This document shows positions 1-4,797 of a stretch of 5,195 nt of DNA, piece by piece. The DNA is taken from assembly GCA_003152955.1 (NCBI GenBank), contig PMBQ01000241.1, positions 1-5,195 on the forward strand. Direction: 5' to 3'. The number at the start of each line of letters is the position of its first letter. The stretch's first letter is position 1. Origin of the DNA: Candidatus Bathyarchaeota archaeon. Lineage in GTDB: Archaea > Thermoproteota > Bathyarchaeia > 40CM-2-53-6 > FEN-987. The position numbers were made by a program, and so were the translations under genes. The notes under the pieces were generated by a model. The model was not told the origin of the DNA. It ran no database searches and was given only the letters and a program-made list of their open reading frames with translations.

Positions 1-683
1 CGCAACCTGCTTAAGCGTAGAACCAGTAGCTGCGAGACGAAGTAGACGATTAGCGCGATCACTCCCGCAGCGATGATTAGAAGCGCTCCGTTGCCTCTCC
101 GATCGTTCCTGCCGCCACCCCCGCTTCCTCCCATGTAGATACCGCCTCGGAATGCAATCTGAACTATCACGTAGGCGATCAACGGAATCGCGGACAGGAA
201 CGTCATCACGATGGAATCCTTGTGACGAACGTGACCCAACTCATGGCCGATCACGCCTTCCACCTCATTCTCGTTCAGTTGTCCAAGCAGCCCTTCGTTC
301 ACAGCCAACGTCATGTTGTTCGTTGAATTTCCGAAGACGAAAGCGTTGGGGGTCTGATCGGGAGCGATAGCTATGCGGGGTTGCTTGACCCCAGCCGCCT
401 TGGCCAATCTGGCCACGGCTCCCTCCAACCAAGGATTCTCGCCTGGCTGAAGATACCGCAGATGAGTAGTAGCCCTAACGATGTAGGGACTGATCAAGAA
501 CTGAATAAGCATGAAGAAGAGAGCGAGAACGAAAGCGCCGATCAACGTAGTCCCGGGTGAAAGCGACATATCCGTGGCGTAGCTGAAGAAGAATGAGACA
601 ACAACAATGAAGCCTACGAAGATCATGAGAGTTATGAAGATCGTGATCAGCATCGTGCCCTTCAGTTGACTCAGACTAGCCAA
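1..683 (-). CDS. htpX: HtpX-like M48 membrane metalloprotease, C-terminus beyond the left edge
   Basis: This is an integral membrane zinc metalloprotease of the M48/HtpX family, which degrades misfolded or damaged membrane proteins with its active site facing the cytoplasm. About 227 residues are visible. Two hydrophobic segments lie near residues 11-33 and 46-70, followed by the soluble part with GVIGHELGH; the zinc-binding HELGH is residues 147-151 (window 231-245). Two further hydrophobic segments (about 160-176 and 200-220) flank a glycine-rich loop. The order TM-TM-HExxH-TM-TM is that of HtpX. The window ends just before the place where the third zinc ligand (a Glu in an RExxAD-type motif) is expected, so it cannot be checked. 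I chose the TTG at 683-681 because an in-frame stop lies upstream with no ATG or GTG between; a GGAG precedes it by 11 nt. The ATG at 653-651 is an alternative that would begin directly at the first membrane helix. The gene is divergent from the zinc-ribbon/SPFH cluster. Confidence 0.93.
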   Translation of the reverse strand, partial: MASLSQLKGTMLITIFITLMIFVGFIVVVSFFFSYATDMSLSPGTTLIGAFVLALFFMLIQFLISPYIVRATTHLRYLQPGENPWLEGAVARLAKAAGVKQPRIAIAPDQTPNAFVFGNSTNNMTLAVNEGLLGQLNENEVEGVIGHELGHVRHKDSIVMTFLSAIPLIAYVIVQIAFRGGIYMGGSGGGGRNDRRGNGALLIIAAGVIALIVYFVSQLLVLRLSRL

Positions 684-710
684 CGAGACGCCAACTCCGA
701 GAATTGTTAC

Positions 711-740
711 GGCTTTAAACGCGTACGATTAAAGCATACC
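711..740. promoter_or_regulatory. Shared divergent promoter region with two TATA-like boxes
   Basis: Only 64 bases separate the htpX start from the GTG of the zinc-ribbon gene. Two AT-rich boxes stand out: the self-complementary TTTAAA at 714-719 and ATTAAA at 728-733 (TTTAAT on the minus strand). With archaeal TATA-to-start spacing of about 25 bases, the 714-719 box read on the plus strand puts transcription start near 743, almost leaderless for the GTG at 748. The 728-733 box read on the minus strand puts the htpX transcript start near 706, leaving a leader that contains its GGAG. The two promoters would interleave, so their use could be mutually exclusive or co-regulated. Box assignment is an inference from spacing. 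Confidence 0.45.
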
Positions 741-747
741 TGTTAGA

Positions 748-1521
748 GTGCAGCGGCGAATCGCTTTGGTCGAAATTGCAAGCCAAATTGACTGCTCACA
801 TTGCGGAGCACCATTATCAATCCAACCAGGCGAAATTCTGGTCACCTGCAACTACTGCGGCTTCACCAGTGTAATAGAAACAGGCAAAGCTTTCGAATTC
901 GAGCACTCACTCATAATCAACACAATTCAGGCGGACCAAGTTATTGCAAAAGTCCGCAACTGGATGGGAAAAAGTTTCATGGCACCAAAGGACTTCGCGA
1001 AGAAATCCTCCCTGCAAGAGCAAAGCATCGTATACCTCCCCTTCTGGGTTGTGAGCGGGCAAGCCTCATCGCAGTACAAGGGCATCTTTGAACGCATAGC
1101 TCCAGCCATCGAGAGGGACGGCGAGATAGCGAATCACTACGATTGGCTAGTCTTGGCGCGCCTAAAAAGCGACTTCCCGACCAGGGCATATCACATCTCG
1201 CTGACAGGTAAGATACCGTTCGAAGCCACCAAGATCGAAAAGAACGCAAAGGTTCTGAACAGCGAGATAGAAGCCAACGACGCAATCCAGCAGGCTAAAG
1301 ATGAAATCGAGAACCTGCATGAATATTTGGCTAAGGAGAGGGTGGACAGAATCGTGGATATCAAGACGACTCTTGACGTCGAGGGAACATACTATCTTCA
1401 CTCTCCTGTCTGGTTCATCACATACAGCTACAAGAACTCATCCTACCAAGTCCTATTGGATGGAGCCACGGGGGATGTGATCAAGGGCGACGTACCAAAA
1501 GAAGACTTCAAACTGTTCTGA
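748..1521 (+). CDS. Zinc-ribbon protein of the SPFH-linked membrane-stress cluster
   Basis: A 257-residue soluble protein with an N-terminal TFIIB-like zinc ribbon: CxxCG at C16/C19 and CxxCG at C34/C37. The rest contains two similar aromatic-proline-tryptophan modules, YLPFW at 96-100 followed by a polar strand and YKG, and HSPVW at 218-222 followed by SYKNSSYQVLLDG and a DGATGDV turn (238-244). A charged helical stretch (about 165-200) lies between them. The latter module resembles the PxW...Y(K)...DGxTGxV pattern common in zinc-ribbon proteins encoded beside SPFH proteins, such as B. subtilis YdjG-like proteins; the relation is by pattern, not alignment. No signal peptide or membrane helix is seen. 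The GTG at 748 has no clear ribosome binding site but fits a near-leaderless transcript; TTG at 766 is a possible later start that keeps the whole ribbon. A likely role is an adaptor or sensor acting with the SPFH protein at the membrane. Confidence 0.85.
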   Translation: MQRRIALVEIASQIDCSHCGAPLSIQPGEILVTCNYCGFTSVIETGKAFEFEHSLIINTIQADQVIAKVRNWMGKSFMAPKDFAKKSSLQEQSIVYLPFWVVSGQASSQYKGIFERIAPAIERDGEIANHYDWLVLARLKSDFPTRAYHISLTGKIPFEATKIEKNAKVLNSEIEANDAIQQAKDEIENLHEYLAKERVDRIVDIKTTLDVEGTYYLHSPVWFITYSYKNSSYQVLLDGATGDVIKGDVPKEDFKLF

Positions 1522-1552
1522 TCGCCCACGACACTGCGCCCGCTTCAAATCC

Positions 1553-1558
1553 TTAATA
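1553..1558 (+). promoter_or_regulatory. TATA-like box upstream of the 178-residue gene
   Basis: TTAATA in an AT-rich stretch of an otherwise mixed 76-base gap after the zinc-ribbon gene. Its distance to the TTG at 1598 would give a leader of about 17 bases. It suggests that the helical protein and SPFH gene can be transcribed separately from the zinc-ribbon gene, although read-through is also possible because no T-run terminator is seen between them. Confidence 0.35.
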
Positions 1559-1597
1559 GCAAACCCAGGAGCACACTGCTCTAAGGGTCAGTTTACT

Positions 1598-2134
1598 TTG
1601 GCGTCGAAACAGCCCTTGGAACGAGTCCAAGAGAACGAACGCCTCTTGGAACGACTCATGCTCGCGGTGCCGGGCTTTCGAGGTTACAAGCTCAAGGAGC
1701 AGAGACGCGAAGCAGATCGGATAGTGAGAACATACATCTACGATGTGATGGAACGATCACGCGACGACCTAACAACCTGCCTACAAGCATTAACAGACAA
1801 CAGGCTGACGGAATTAGTTGAACCAATGAACCGCCTGATCGCTAAGGTAGATAGGGTCGCGGAGAAAATTAACCACGCCTCGTACGGATACGCGGGATTT
1901 TTCGAATCAGTCCGCATTGAGGACCCCGATCTCGACCGGATGCTCAGCTATGATACTCAATTGATGGATTTGGCTAGGAAAGTGTCGGAGCTGACCACTT
2001 CACTCCGAACCAGCCTGGCCGAGAACAAGCCGGATGACGCGCGCAACGCTGAACTGCAGCTTGATGGGGCGATTGGGAGTTTGGAGCTTGCTTTCGATCA
2101 ACGTAAATCGGTCATCGAAGGGGTAAAGGTGTAG
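1598..2134 (+). CDS. Alpha-helical soluble protein linked to SPFH protein
   Basis: A 178-residue, strongly charged, almost entirely helical protein without signal peptide, membrane segment or cysteine motif. Conserved-looking blocks are PGFRGYKLKEQRREAD (residues 25-40), a heptad-like region (about 45-92) and HASYGYAGFF (93-102), followed by two more helices with many Leu and Glu. I recall the combination PGxxGYxxKExRREAD plus a YGYxGFF block from uncharacterised proteins encoded beside SPFH/zinc-ribbon proteins in bacteria; this is memory of a pattern, not a search. The stop is five bases before the SPFH start, so the two are translated from one message. A scaffold or partner of the SPFH protein, in the place that a PspA-type coiled-coil protein takes in bacterial operons, is a reasonable guess. 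The TTG start follows an in-frame region without ATG; AAGGGTCAG at 1583-1591 is a weak ribosome binding site candidate. Confidence 0.85.
   Translation: MASKQPLERVQENERLLERLMLAVPGFRGYKLKEQRREADRIVRTYIYDVMERSRDDLTTCLQALTDNRLTELVEPMNRLIAKVDRVAEKINHASYGYAGFFESVRIEDPDLDRMLSYDTQLMDLARKVSELTTSLRTSLAENKPDDARNAELQLDGAIGSLELAFDQRKSVIEGVKV
2128..2131 (+). promoter_or_regulatory. Ribosome binding site (GGTG) of the SPFH gene
   Basis: GGTG, complementary to the 3' end of archaeal 16S rRNA, lies eight bases before the ATG at 2140 and inside the last codons of the preceding gene. It fixes the SPFH start and indicates translational coupling of the two genes. Confidence 0.6.
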
Positions 2135-2139
2135 GGAAA

Positions 2140-3129
2140 ATGCCGCAGATTATCGAATGGGTATCCGCTGGAGCGGACGATATAGTCTGGCGATATCCGG
2201 TGGAGGATATCACGTGGGGCGCCCAACTGGTAGTCCACGAGTATGAGGTAGCGGTCTTCTTCAGAGACGGCAAAGCCTACGACACATTCGACCCCGGCCG
2301 ACACACACTCACAACACTCAACCTACCCCTCCTGACAAACCTGCTGACTCGGATCGCTGGGTTCCAGCGAACGCCGTTCAAAGCCAATGTGATCTTCATT
2401 TCAACCAAGCAGTTCGCCGGGAAATTTGGAAACCGAGCCCAAACCACTGAACTCGCACCACTACTGACCTTCGGAACCTTCTGGTTCAAGGTGGAAGACG
2501 CGACGTTGTTCGTCAACGAGGTCGTCGGCGGCCAAAACGCATACTCAACACCCGACGTAAACAACTTCCTACGGGGATTCATCAACGAGAAGATGATCGG
2601 CACCCTCTCAAAATACGACCTACGAACAGTCTTCACGAAGCTGGACGAAACGTCGAACGAGGTCAAAGCGAACCTCGTTGACTACTTCAAACGCCTAGGC
2701 GTTCAAATGGTTGACCTGAAGTTCGAGGGAATCGATACAACACCGGAATTCCGGGACCGCCTCTTCTGGTTAAAGTCGGGCGGCGTAGCTCCGGACGAAG
2801 TGATCAGAATGGAGACAGTGAAGGAGGCGGCCAAAGAGCTTGGCAAATCCACTGGTGGCGGAGCAGCCTTCGGAGCAGGGATGGTCATGATACCCCCACT
2901 CTTCCAAACAACCCCATCCAACACCGGCACATCGATTGCCCTCATCATCTGCCCAAACTGCCAAGCACACATTCCTTCAACCTCAAAATTCTGCCCGAAC
3001 TGCGGACAGAACATCAGCGCAGCCCCAACTCAACCCAGTAACGTGCCGATTAGAAAGTGCCCCAAATGCGACACGGTAATTCCGATTGGGGCAAGCTTCT
3101 GCCAGAACTGCGGAACAAAGCTAGGCTAA
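2140..3129 (+). CDS. SPFH/band-7 protein with two C-terminal zinc ribbons (YdjI-like)
   Basis: A 329-residue protein of the SPFH superfamily, subtype often labelled 'virion core protein' or YdjI. Residues about 20-215 form the SPFH core: an early WRYP...ITWGAQLVVHEYEVAVFF strand region, DTFDPGRHTL, FGTFWFKVED, and the helix-rich part ending in LKFEGIDTTPEFRDR. There is no N-terminal membrane helix, as usual for this subtype, so membrane contact would be peripheral or through partners. A Gly/Ala-rich, hydrophobic stretch (about 235-255) precedes two zinc ribbons: C271/C274 with C285/C288, and C307/C310 with C321/C324. SPFH proteins oligomerise into membrane-associated scaffolds and often act with membrane proteases; HtpX is encoded just upstream on the other strand. 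The family's bacterial members are found with PspA-like and YdjG-like proteins and take part in membrane-damage responses. All eight cysteines are present and the length is normal. The client and trigger are unknown. Confidence 0.92.
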   Translation: MPQIIEWVSAGADDIVWRYPVEDITWGAQLVVHEYEVAVFFRDGKAYDTFDPGRHTLTTLNLPLLTNLLTRIAGFQRTPFKANVIFISTKQFAGKFGNRAQTTELAPLLTFGTFWFKVEDATLFVNEVVGGQNAYSTPDVNNFLRGFINEKMIGTLSKYDLRTVFTKLDETSNEVKANLVDYFKRLGVQMVDLKFEGIDTTPEFRDRLFWLKSGGVAPDEVIRMETVKEAAKELGKSTGGGAAFGAGMVMIPPLFQTTPSNTGTSIALIICPNCQAHIPSTSKFCPNCGQNISAAPTQPSNVPIRKCPKCDTVIPIGASFCQNCGTKLG

Positions 3130-3133
3130 AGTC

Positions 3134-3154
3134 GGCTTAACCCTCGTGTAAGCC
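3134..3154. repeat. Inverted repeat between convergent reading frames
   Basis: GGCTTA (3134-3139) and TAAGCC (3149-3154) form a six-base-pair hairpin with a nine-base loop, four bases after the SPFH stop and overlapping the stop of the broken minus-strand gene. No T-run follows on either strand, so it is only a possible 3'-end structure. Confidence 0.3.
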
Positions 3155-3474
3155 AAGAAAACAAGCCCGAAGAAGACCCGATAGAACTTCCAACAGATAT
3201 CCCGCTGTGGCGGCCTGGACTGAAAGAGTCACCCACAGCACACCGATCACGATTGCGAGCACACCGTACGCCAAGGTTGCCCGCGCAGATACCTCATGAA
3301 GCACTTGCGCCCGCGCCATTAGCACGGTCATCACTGAGAAAACTACCCCCGAATCCGATCAGGAATAGCGCTGGCAGAAACCCGCTCCAGAGGCGCCCAT
3401 TAGAAAACGATCAGAGGTAGACCGATTAGCAGCATAATCGAACCGGCGAGATAGGTTTCGAACGTGTGTCCCAT
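3137..3474 (-). pseudogene. Broken small membrane protein gene with two one-base shifts
   Basis: On the minus strand three consecutive pieces in different frames read as one hydrophobic protein. Piece one starts at ATG 3474-3472 (MGHTFETYLAGSIMLLIGL) and meets TAA at 3402-3400. Piece two runs on from there (NGRLWSGFLPALFLIGFG). Piece three, open from about 3346 to the stop at 3139-3137, contains VMTVLMARAQVLHE, then TLAYGVLAIVIGVLWVTLSV. Removing one base from the A-run at 3404-3407 and one from the C-run at 3346-3350 joins all three, giving about 112 residues with three membrane helices. Both shifts lie in homopolymers, so this is either real decay or uncorrected sequencing error. I do not recognise the family. 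Piece three alone could still be made as a 65-residue protein from GTG 3334-3332. The true start may lie upstream, since the frame is open back to about 3523. Confidence 0.45.
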
Positions 3475-3614
3475 CCCAAACCGCCCATACTGTCTCCGCG
3501 CCCACCTACATCTGCCCACGAGTATTCACCGGCAAGAAAGTCGTAGACCGAATTGGCGGTTTCTCACACTGGATTGAGCTTGGAGAGGGACGTGTTGAAC
3601 TCGTGAAGATGAGC

Positions 3615-3620
3615 TTATTT
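3615..3620 (+). promoter_or_regulatory. TATA-like box for the tRNA gene
   Basis: TTATTT is the most AT-rich block before the tRNA. Its centre lies about 30 bases before the mature 5' end, which would give a precursor leader of only a few bases, the arrangement usual for archaeal tRNA genes. Confidence 0.4.
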
Positions 3621-3680
3621 GTCGAATAGAACTTTACAATCGGCGGTGCGGGGGTACCAGAGCCAGGTCAAATGGGCGGG

Positions 3681-3740
3681 TCGCGTGCTGCGGATGCGTG
3701 CGGCATGCTGATATGCCTACGCTTTGGCCACGCGCGCTAC
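3681..3740 (+). other. Non-canonical tRNA intron at position 30/31 (60 nt)
   Basis: The intron sits inside the anticodon stem, between G30 and A31. Its fold is a bulge-helix-bulge: central four pairs GGCG (3675-3678) with CGCT (3735-3738), three-base bulges GGT (3679-3681) and ACA (3739-3741), and an intron helix CGCGTG (3682-3687) with CACGCG (3729-3734). Cleavage after the second base of each bulge gives exactly the exon ends needed for a perfect anticodon stem. The exon-side outer helix is almost absent, so the motif is of the relaxed kind. Inside the intron GCGT/ACGC and GGCAT/ATGCC form a further hairpin. Confidence 0.82.
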
Positions 3741-3747
3741 ACTCAAG

Positions 3748-3785
3748 ATTCGCGGTTTGCGCGAGGCTTCGCGCGCGGGTGAGCT
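3748..3785 (+). other. Canonical tRNA intron at position 37/38 (38 nt)
   Basis: A full bulge-helix-bulge is visible. The central helix pairs exon CTCA (3742-3745) with intron TGAG (3780-3783); bulges are AGA (3746-3748) and CTA (3784-3786). The intron helix is TTCGCG (3749-3754) with CGCGGG (3774-3779), and the exon helix is the anticodon stem ending in TCCCG (3787-3791). Cuts after the second bulge base join G37 to A38. The exon helix is complete only after the first intron has been removed. Confidence 0.88.
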
Positions 3786-3830
3786 ATCCCGTGGCGCAGG
3801 CCTTCGTGGGTTCGAATCCCACTCCCCGCA

Positions 3831-3878
3831 CCATCCAGAATTCTAGAATTCTTCATGCGCGTACGCATGTTTGGATGG
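3831..3878. repeat. Nested inverted repeats at the tRNA 3' end
   Basis: CCATCCA (3831-3837), starting with the CCA of the tRNA, pairs with TGGATGG (3872-3878). Inside lie a 16-base perfect palindrome AGAATTCTAGAATTCT (3837-3852) and a hairpin CATGCG/CGCATG with loop CGTA (3854-3869). Together they can form a three-way-junction or cruciform. Possible meanings are a processing or termination signal for the tRNA transcript, or a recombination site; tRNA 3' ends are common integration sites. No second copy of the tRNA end is seen in the window. Confidence 0.6.
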
Positions 3879-4117
3879 GGGTGGGGGGAGGACCATGTTT
3901 TGTGGTCCACAACTAAGGCTAGTATGCAACGTAGGTGCCGGCCGGGGTCGCTAGTTTCGGGGCCCTGTGTGAGCGTTTCCCCCGTGTAGGTTCTTATGCA
4001 ATGTTCCAGTGCGGGTGTGCTAGGGCACGGCGGGCCAGGTCAATTTGATGATGGTTGCATCGAGTGGGTGAGGTTGGGCATGAGAAACGCACGTGGCTGA
4101 TGGGGGTGTAGATAGGA
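3879..4117. other. Non-coding stretch with G-rich tract and small hairpins
   Basis: No convincing reading frame or RNA gene is seen here. A G-rich tract begins at 3873 and runs to about 3891. A hairpin GGACCA (3890-3895)/TGGTCC (3903-3908) carries a loop with four T, and could end the tRNA transcript on the plus strand. The heptamer TATGCAA occurs twice (near 3923 and 3995). TTCTTATGC (3991-3999) or AATTTGA (4042-4048) could be TATA-like boxes for the downstream gene, but neither stands out. Confidence 0.4.
4102..4108 (+). promoter_or_regulatory. Ribosome binding site of the double-RHH gene
   Basis: GGGGGTG contains GGTG nine bases before the ATG at 4118, a good archaeal Shine-Dalgarno match that supports this start and the reality of the small gene. 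Confidence 0.6.
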
Positions 4118-4441
4118 ATGGGATCCAGATCGAGGCTTAGAATTTTACTGACCGAGGAAGAGATCAACCGGCTGGACTCCGCAGTAGCCGAGAGTTGCGC
4201 CGTGACCAGAAACCTCCTAGTCTACACCGCCATACACGAAGGCCTCACAACATTCAAACCCGAAACAATCCAAAAACCGAACAGATGCAGAGAAGTGCCG
4301 ATATGGGTACCCAAAGACATGAAGAACAAAATCAGAGAACTCGCCAAAACCAACTCAATAACCCAACAAAGCATCATGCGCCACCTACTCTTCCAATACA
4401 TAACCCGAGCATCATGGAACAACACCCAAAACCAAGCGTGA
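4118..4441 (+). CDS. Putative DNA-binding protein with two ribbon-helix-helix-like repeats
   Basis: A 107-residue basic protein that falls into two similar halves. Residues 6-43 read as a strand RLRILL, a T-capped helix EEEINRLDSAVAES, then VT and a second helix RNLLVYTAIHEGL. Residues 59-95 repeat this as EVPIWV, P-capped KDMKNKIRELAKTN, IT and QQSIMRHLLFQYI, with one residue less in the turn. Strand-helix-helix of about 38 residues with an alternating strand is the plan of CopG/Arc ribbon-helix-helix repressors, which normally dimerise; here one chain may carry both halves. The assignment is from pattern only. The protein could be a local regulator of itself and of the next small gene, or belong to a mobile element, since it lies downstream of a tRNA. 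Its second half is very rich in A and C on the sense strand. Confidence 0.75.
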   Translation: MGSRSRLRILLTEEEINRLDSAVAESCAVTRNLLVYTAIHEGLTTFKPETIQKPNRCREVPIWVPKDMKNKIRELAKTNSITQQSIMRHLLFQYITRASWNNTQNQA

Positions 4442-4484
4442 ATAGCAGATTCTCTCAATGGAATGGATCATGAAGATCTGAACG

Positions 4485-4718
4485 ATGCCAAGTGGTGAGT
4501 TGAATTACGAAGTTACTTACCGTCACAGCTGGCTGTGCTGCGGCGGCCAAACGCAGACTTGGAATCCTAAGAGGGATGATTCGATTAGTTACGTACGAGA
4601 GTTGAAGAAGGTTCTTGAACCACACTACCGCGTATTCTGCCTCGCCGAGTCCAGAACACACGAACTCATTCCCGGCCAATGGCGAGAATTCGTGAGTCAT
4701 TTAGCAGCGATGAAATAG
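4485..4718 (+). CDS. Unrecognised 77-residue protein
   Basis: I do not recognise this protein. It starts with ATG directly after an in-frame TGA (4479-4481) and has no clear ribosome binding site. An N-terminal polar strand (ELNYEVTYRH) leads to SWLCCGGQTQTW (residues 15-26) with a Cys-Cys-Gly-Gly turn, then an amphipathic helix YVRELKKVLEPHY, a strand RVFCLAES and a C-terminal helix GQWREFVSHLAAMK. This alternation looks like a small folded domain rather than random translation. It lies 43 bases after the RHH-like gene in the same direction and may be co-transcribed. A minus-strand frame over the same DNA (4455-4700) has a less protein-like composition. There is no membrane segment. Confidence 0.5.
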   Translation: MPSGELNYEVTYRHSWLCCGGQTQTWNPKRDDSISYVRELKKVLEPHYRVFCLAESRTHELIPGQWREFVSHLAAMK

Positions 4719-4743
4719 CAATAAGGTTGAGGCTAGCTACGAG

Positions 4744-4748
4744 AAAAA
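4744..4748 (-). terminator. Oligo-T run after the exonuclease gene
   Basis: Five A on the plus strand give TTTTT on the minus strand about 50 bases after the stop of the minus-strand gene, inside CTCTTTTTCTC. Archaeal transcription commonly ends at T-runs, so this is a possible but weak terminator. Confidence 0.3.
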
Positions 4749-4797
4749 GAGTGCAGTGAATCTATCGCACTTCCAGTCCAGAGGTATGTTCTGAAAC

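Larger units (their letters stand above)
3648..3833 (+). tRNA. tRNA-Leu(CAA) with two introns
   Basis: Acceptor GCGGGGG (3648-3654) pairs with TCCCCGC (3823-3829, one G-T pair), followed by discriminator A3830 and an encoded CCA (3831-3833). D stem CCA/TGG (3657-3659 with 3673-3675) encloses a loop containing GCCAGGTCAAA. T arm is GTGGG/CCCAC around TTCGAAT (3806-3822). A long variable arm with GGC/GCC stem (3793-3795 with 3799-3802 region) marks a class II tRNA. The anticodon arm is split by two introns: 3681-3740 and 3748-3785. Joining 3648-3680, 3741-3747 and 3786-3833 gives an 88-nt molecule whose anticodon arm reads CGGGACTCAAGATCCCG, a perfect five-pair stem with loop CTCAAGA and anticodon CAA, which reads the Leu codon TTG. 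Both intron boundaries fit bulge-helix-bulge cleavage by the archaeal splicing endonuclease. Confidence 0.93.

Noticed and set aside
2277..3014. Long minus-strand frames opposite the SPFH gene.
   Set aside because: They are antisense shadows of a gene with clear SPFH and zinc-ribbon motifs.
3698..3916. A 72-residue plus-strand reading frame from ATG 3698.
   Set aside because: It runs through the tRNA introns, exons and the downstream palindromes; the RNA gene explains the sequence.
4045..4100. Possible archaeal C/D box guide RNA: a TTGATGA box, an ATGAGAA box and a terminal CTGA spaced over about 56 nt.
   Set aside because: The C box lacks its first purine, the internal D' would be GTGA instead of CTGA, the C' has two mismatches and there is no terminal stem. 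The match is too loose, and it overlaps the leader of the 4118 gene.
4080..4100. A six-codon frame (ATG to TGA) upstream of the double-RHH gene, like a leader peptide.
   Set aside because: It has no ribosome binding site, no special codons and no nearby attenuator-like structure.
4455..4700. An 81-residue minus-strand frame opposite the 77-residue gene.
   Set aside because: Its composition and lack of secondary-structure pattern look less protein-like than the plus-strand frame; only one of the two is likely to be real.
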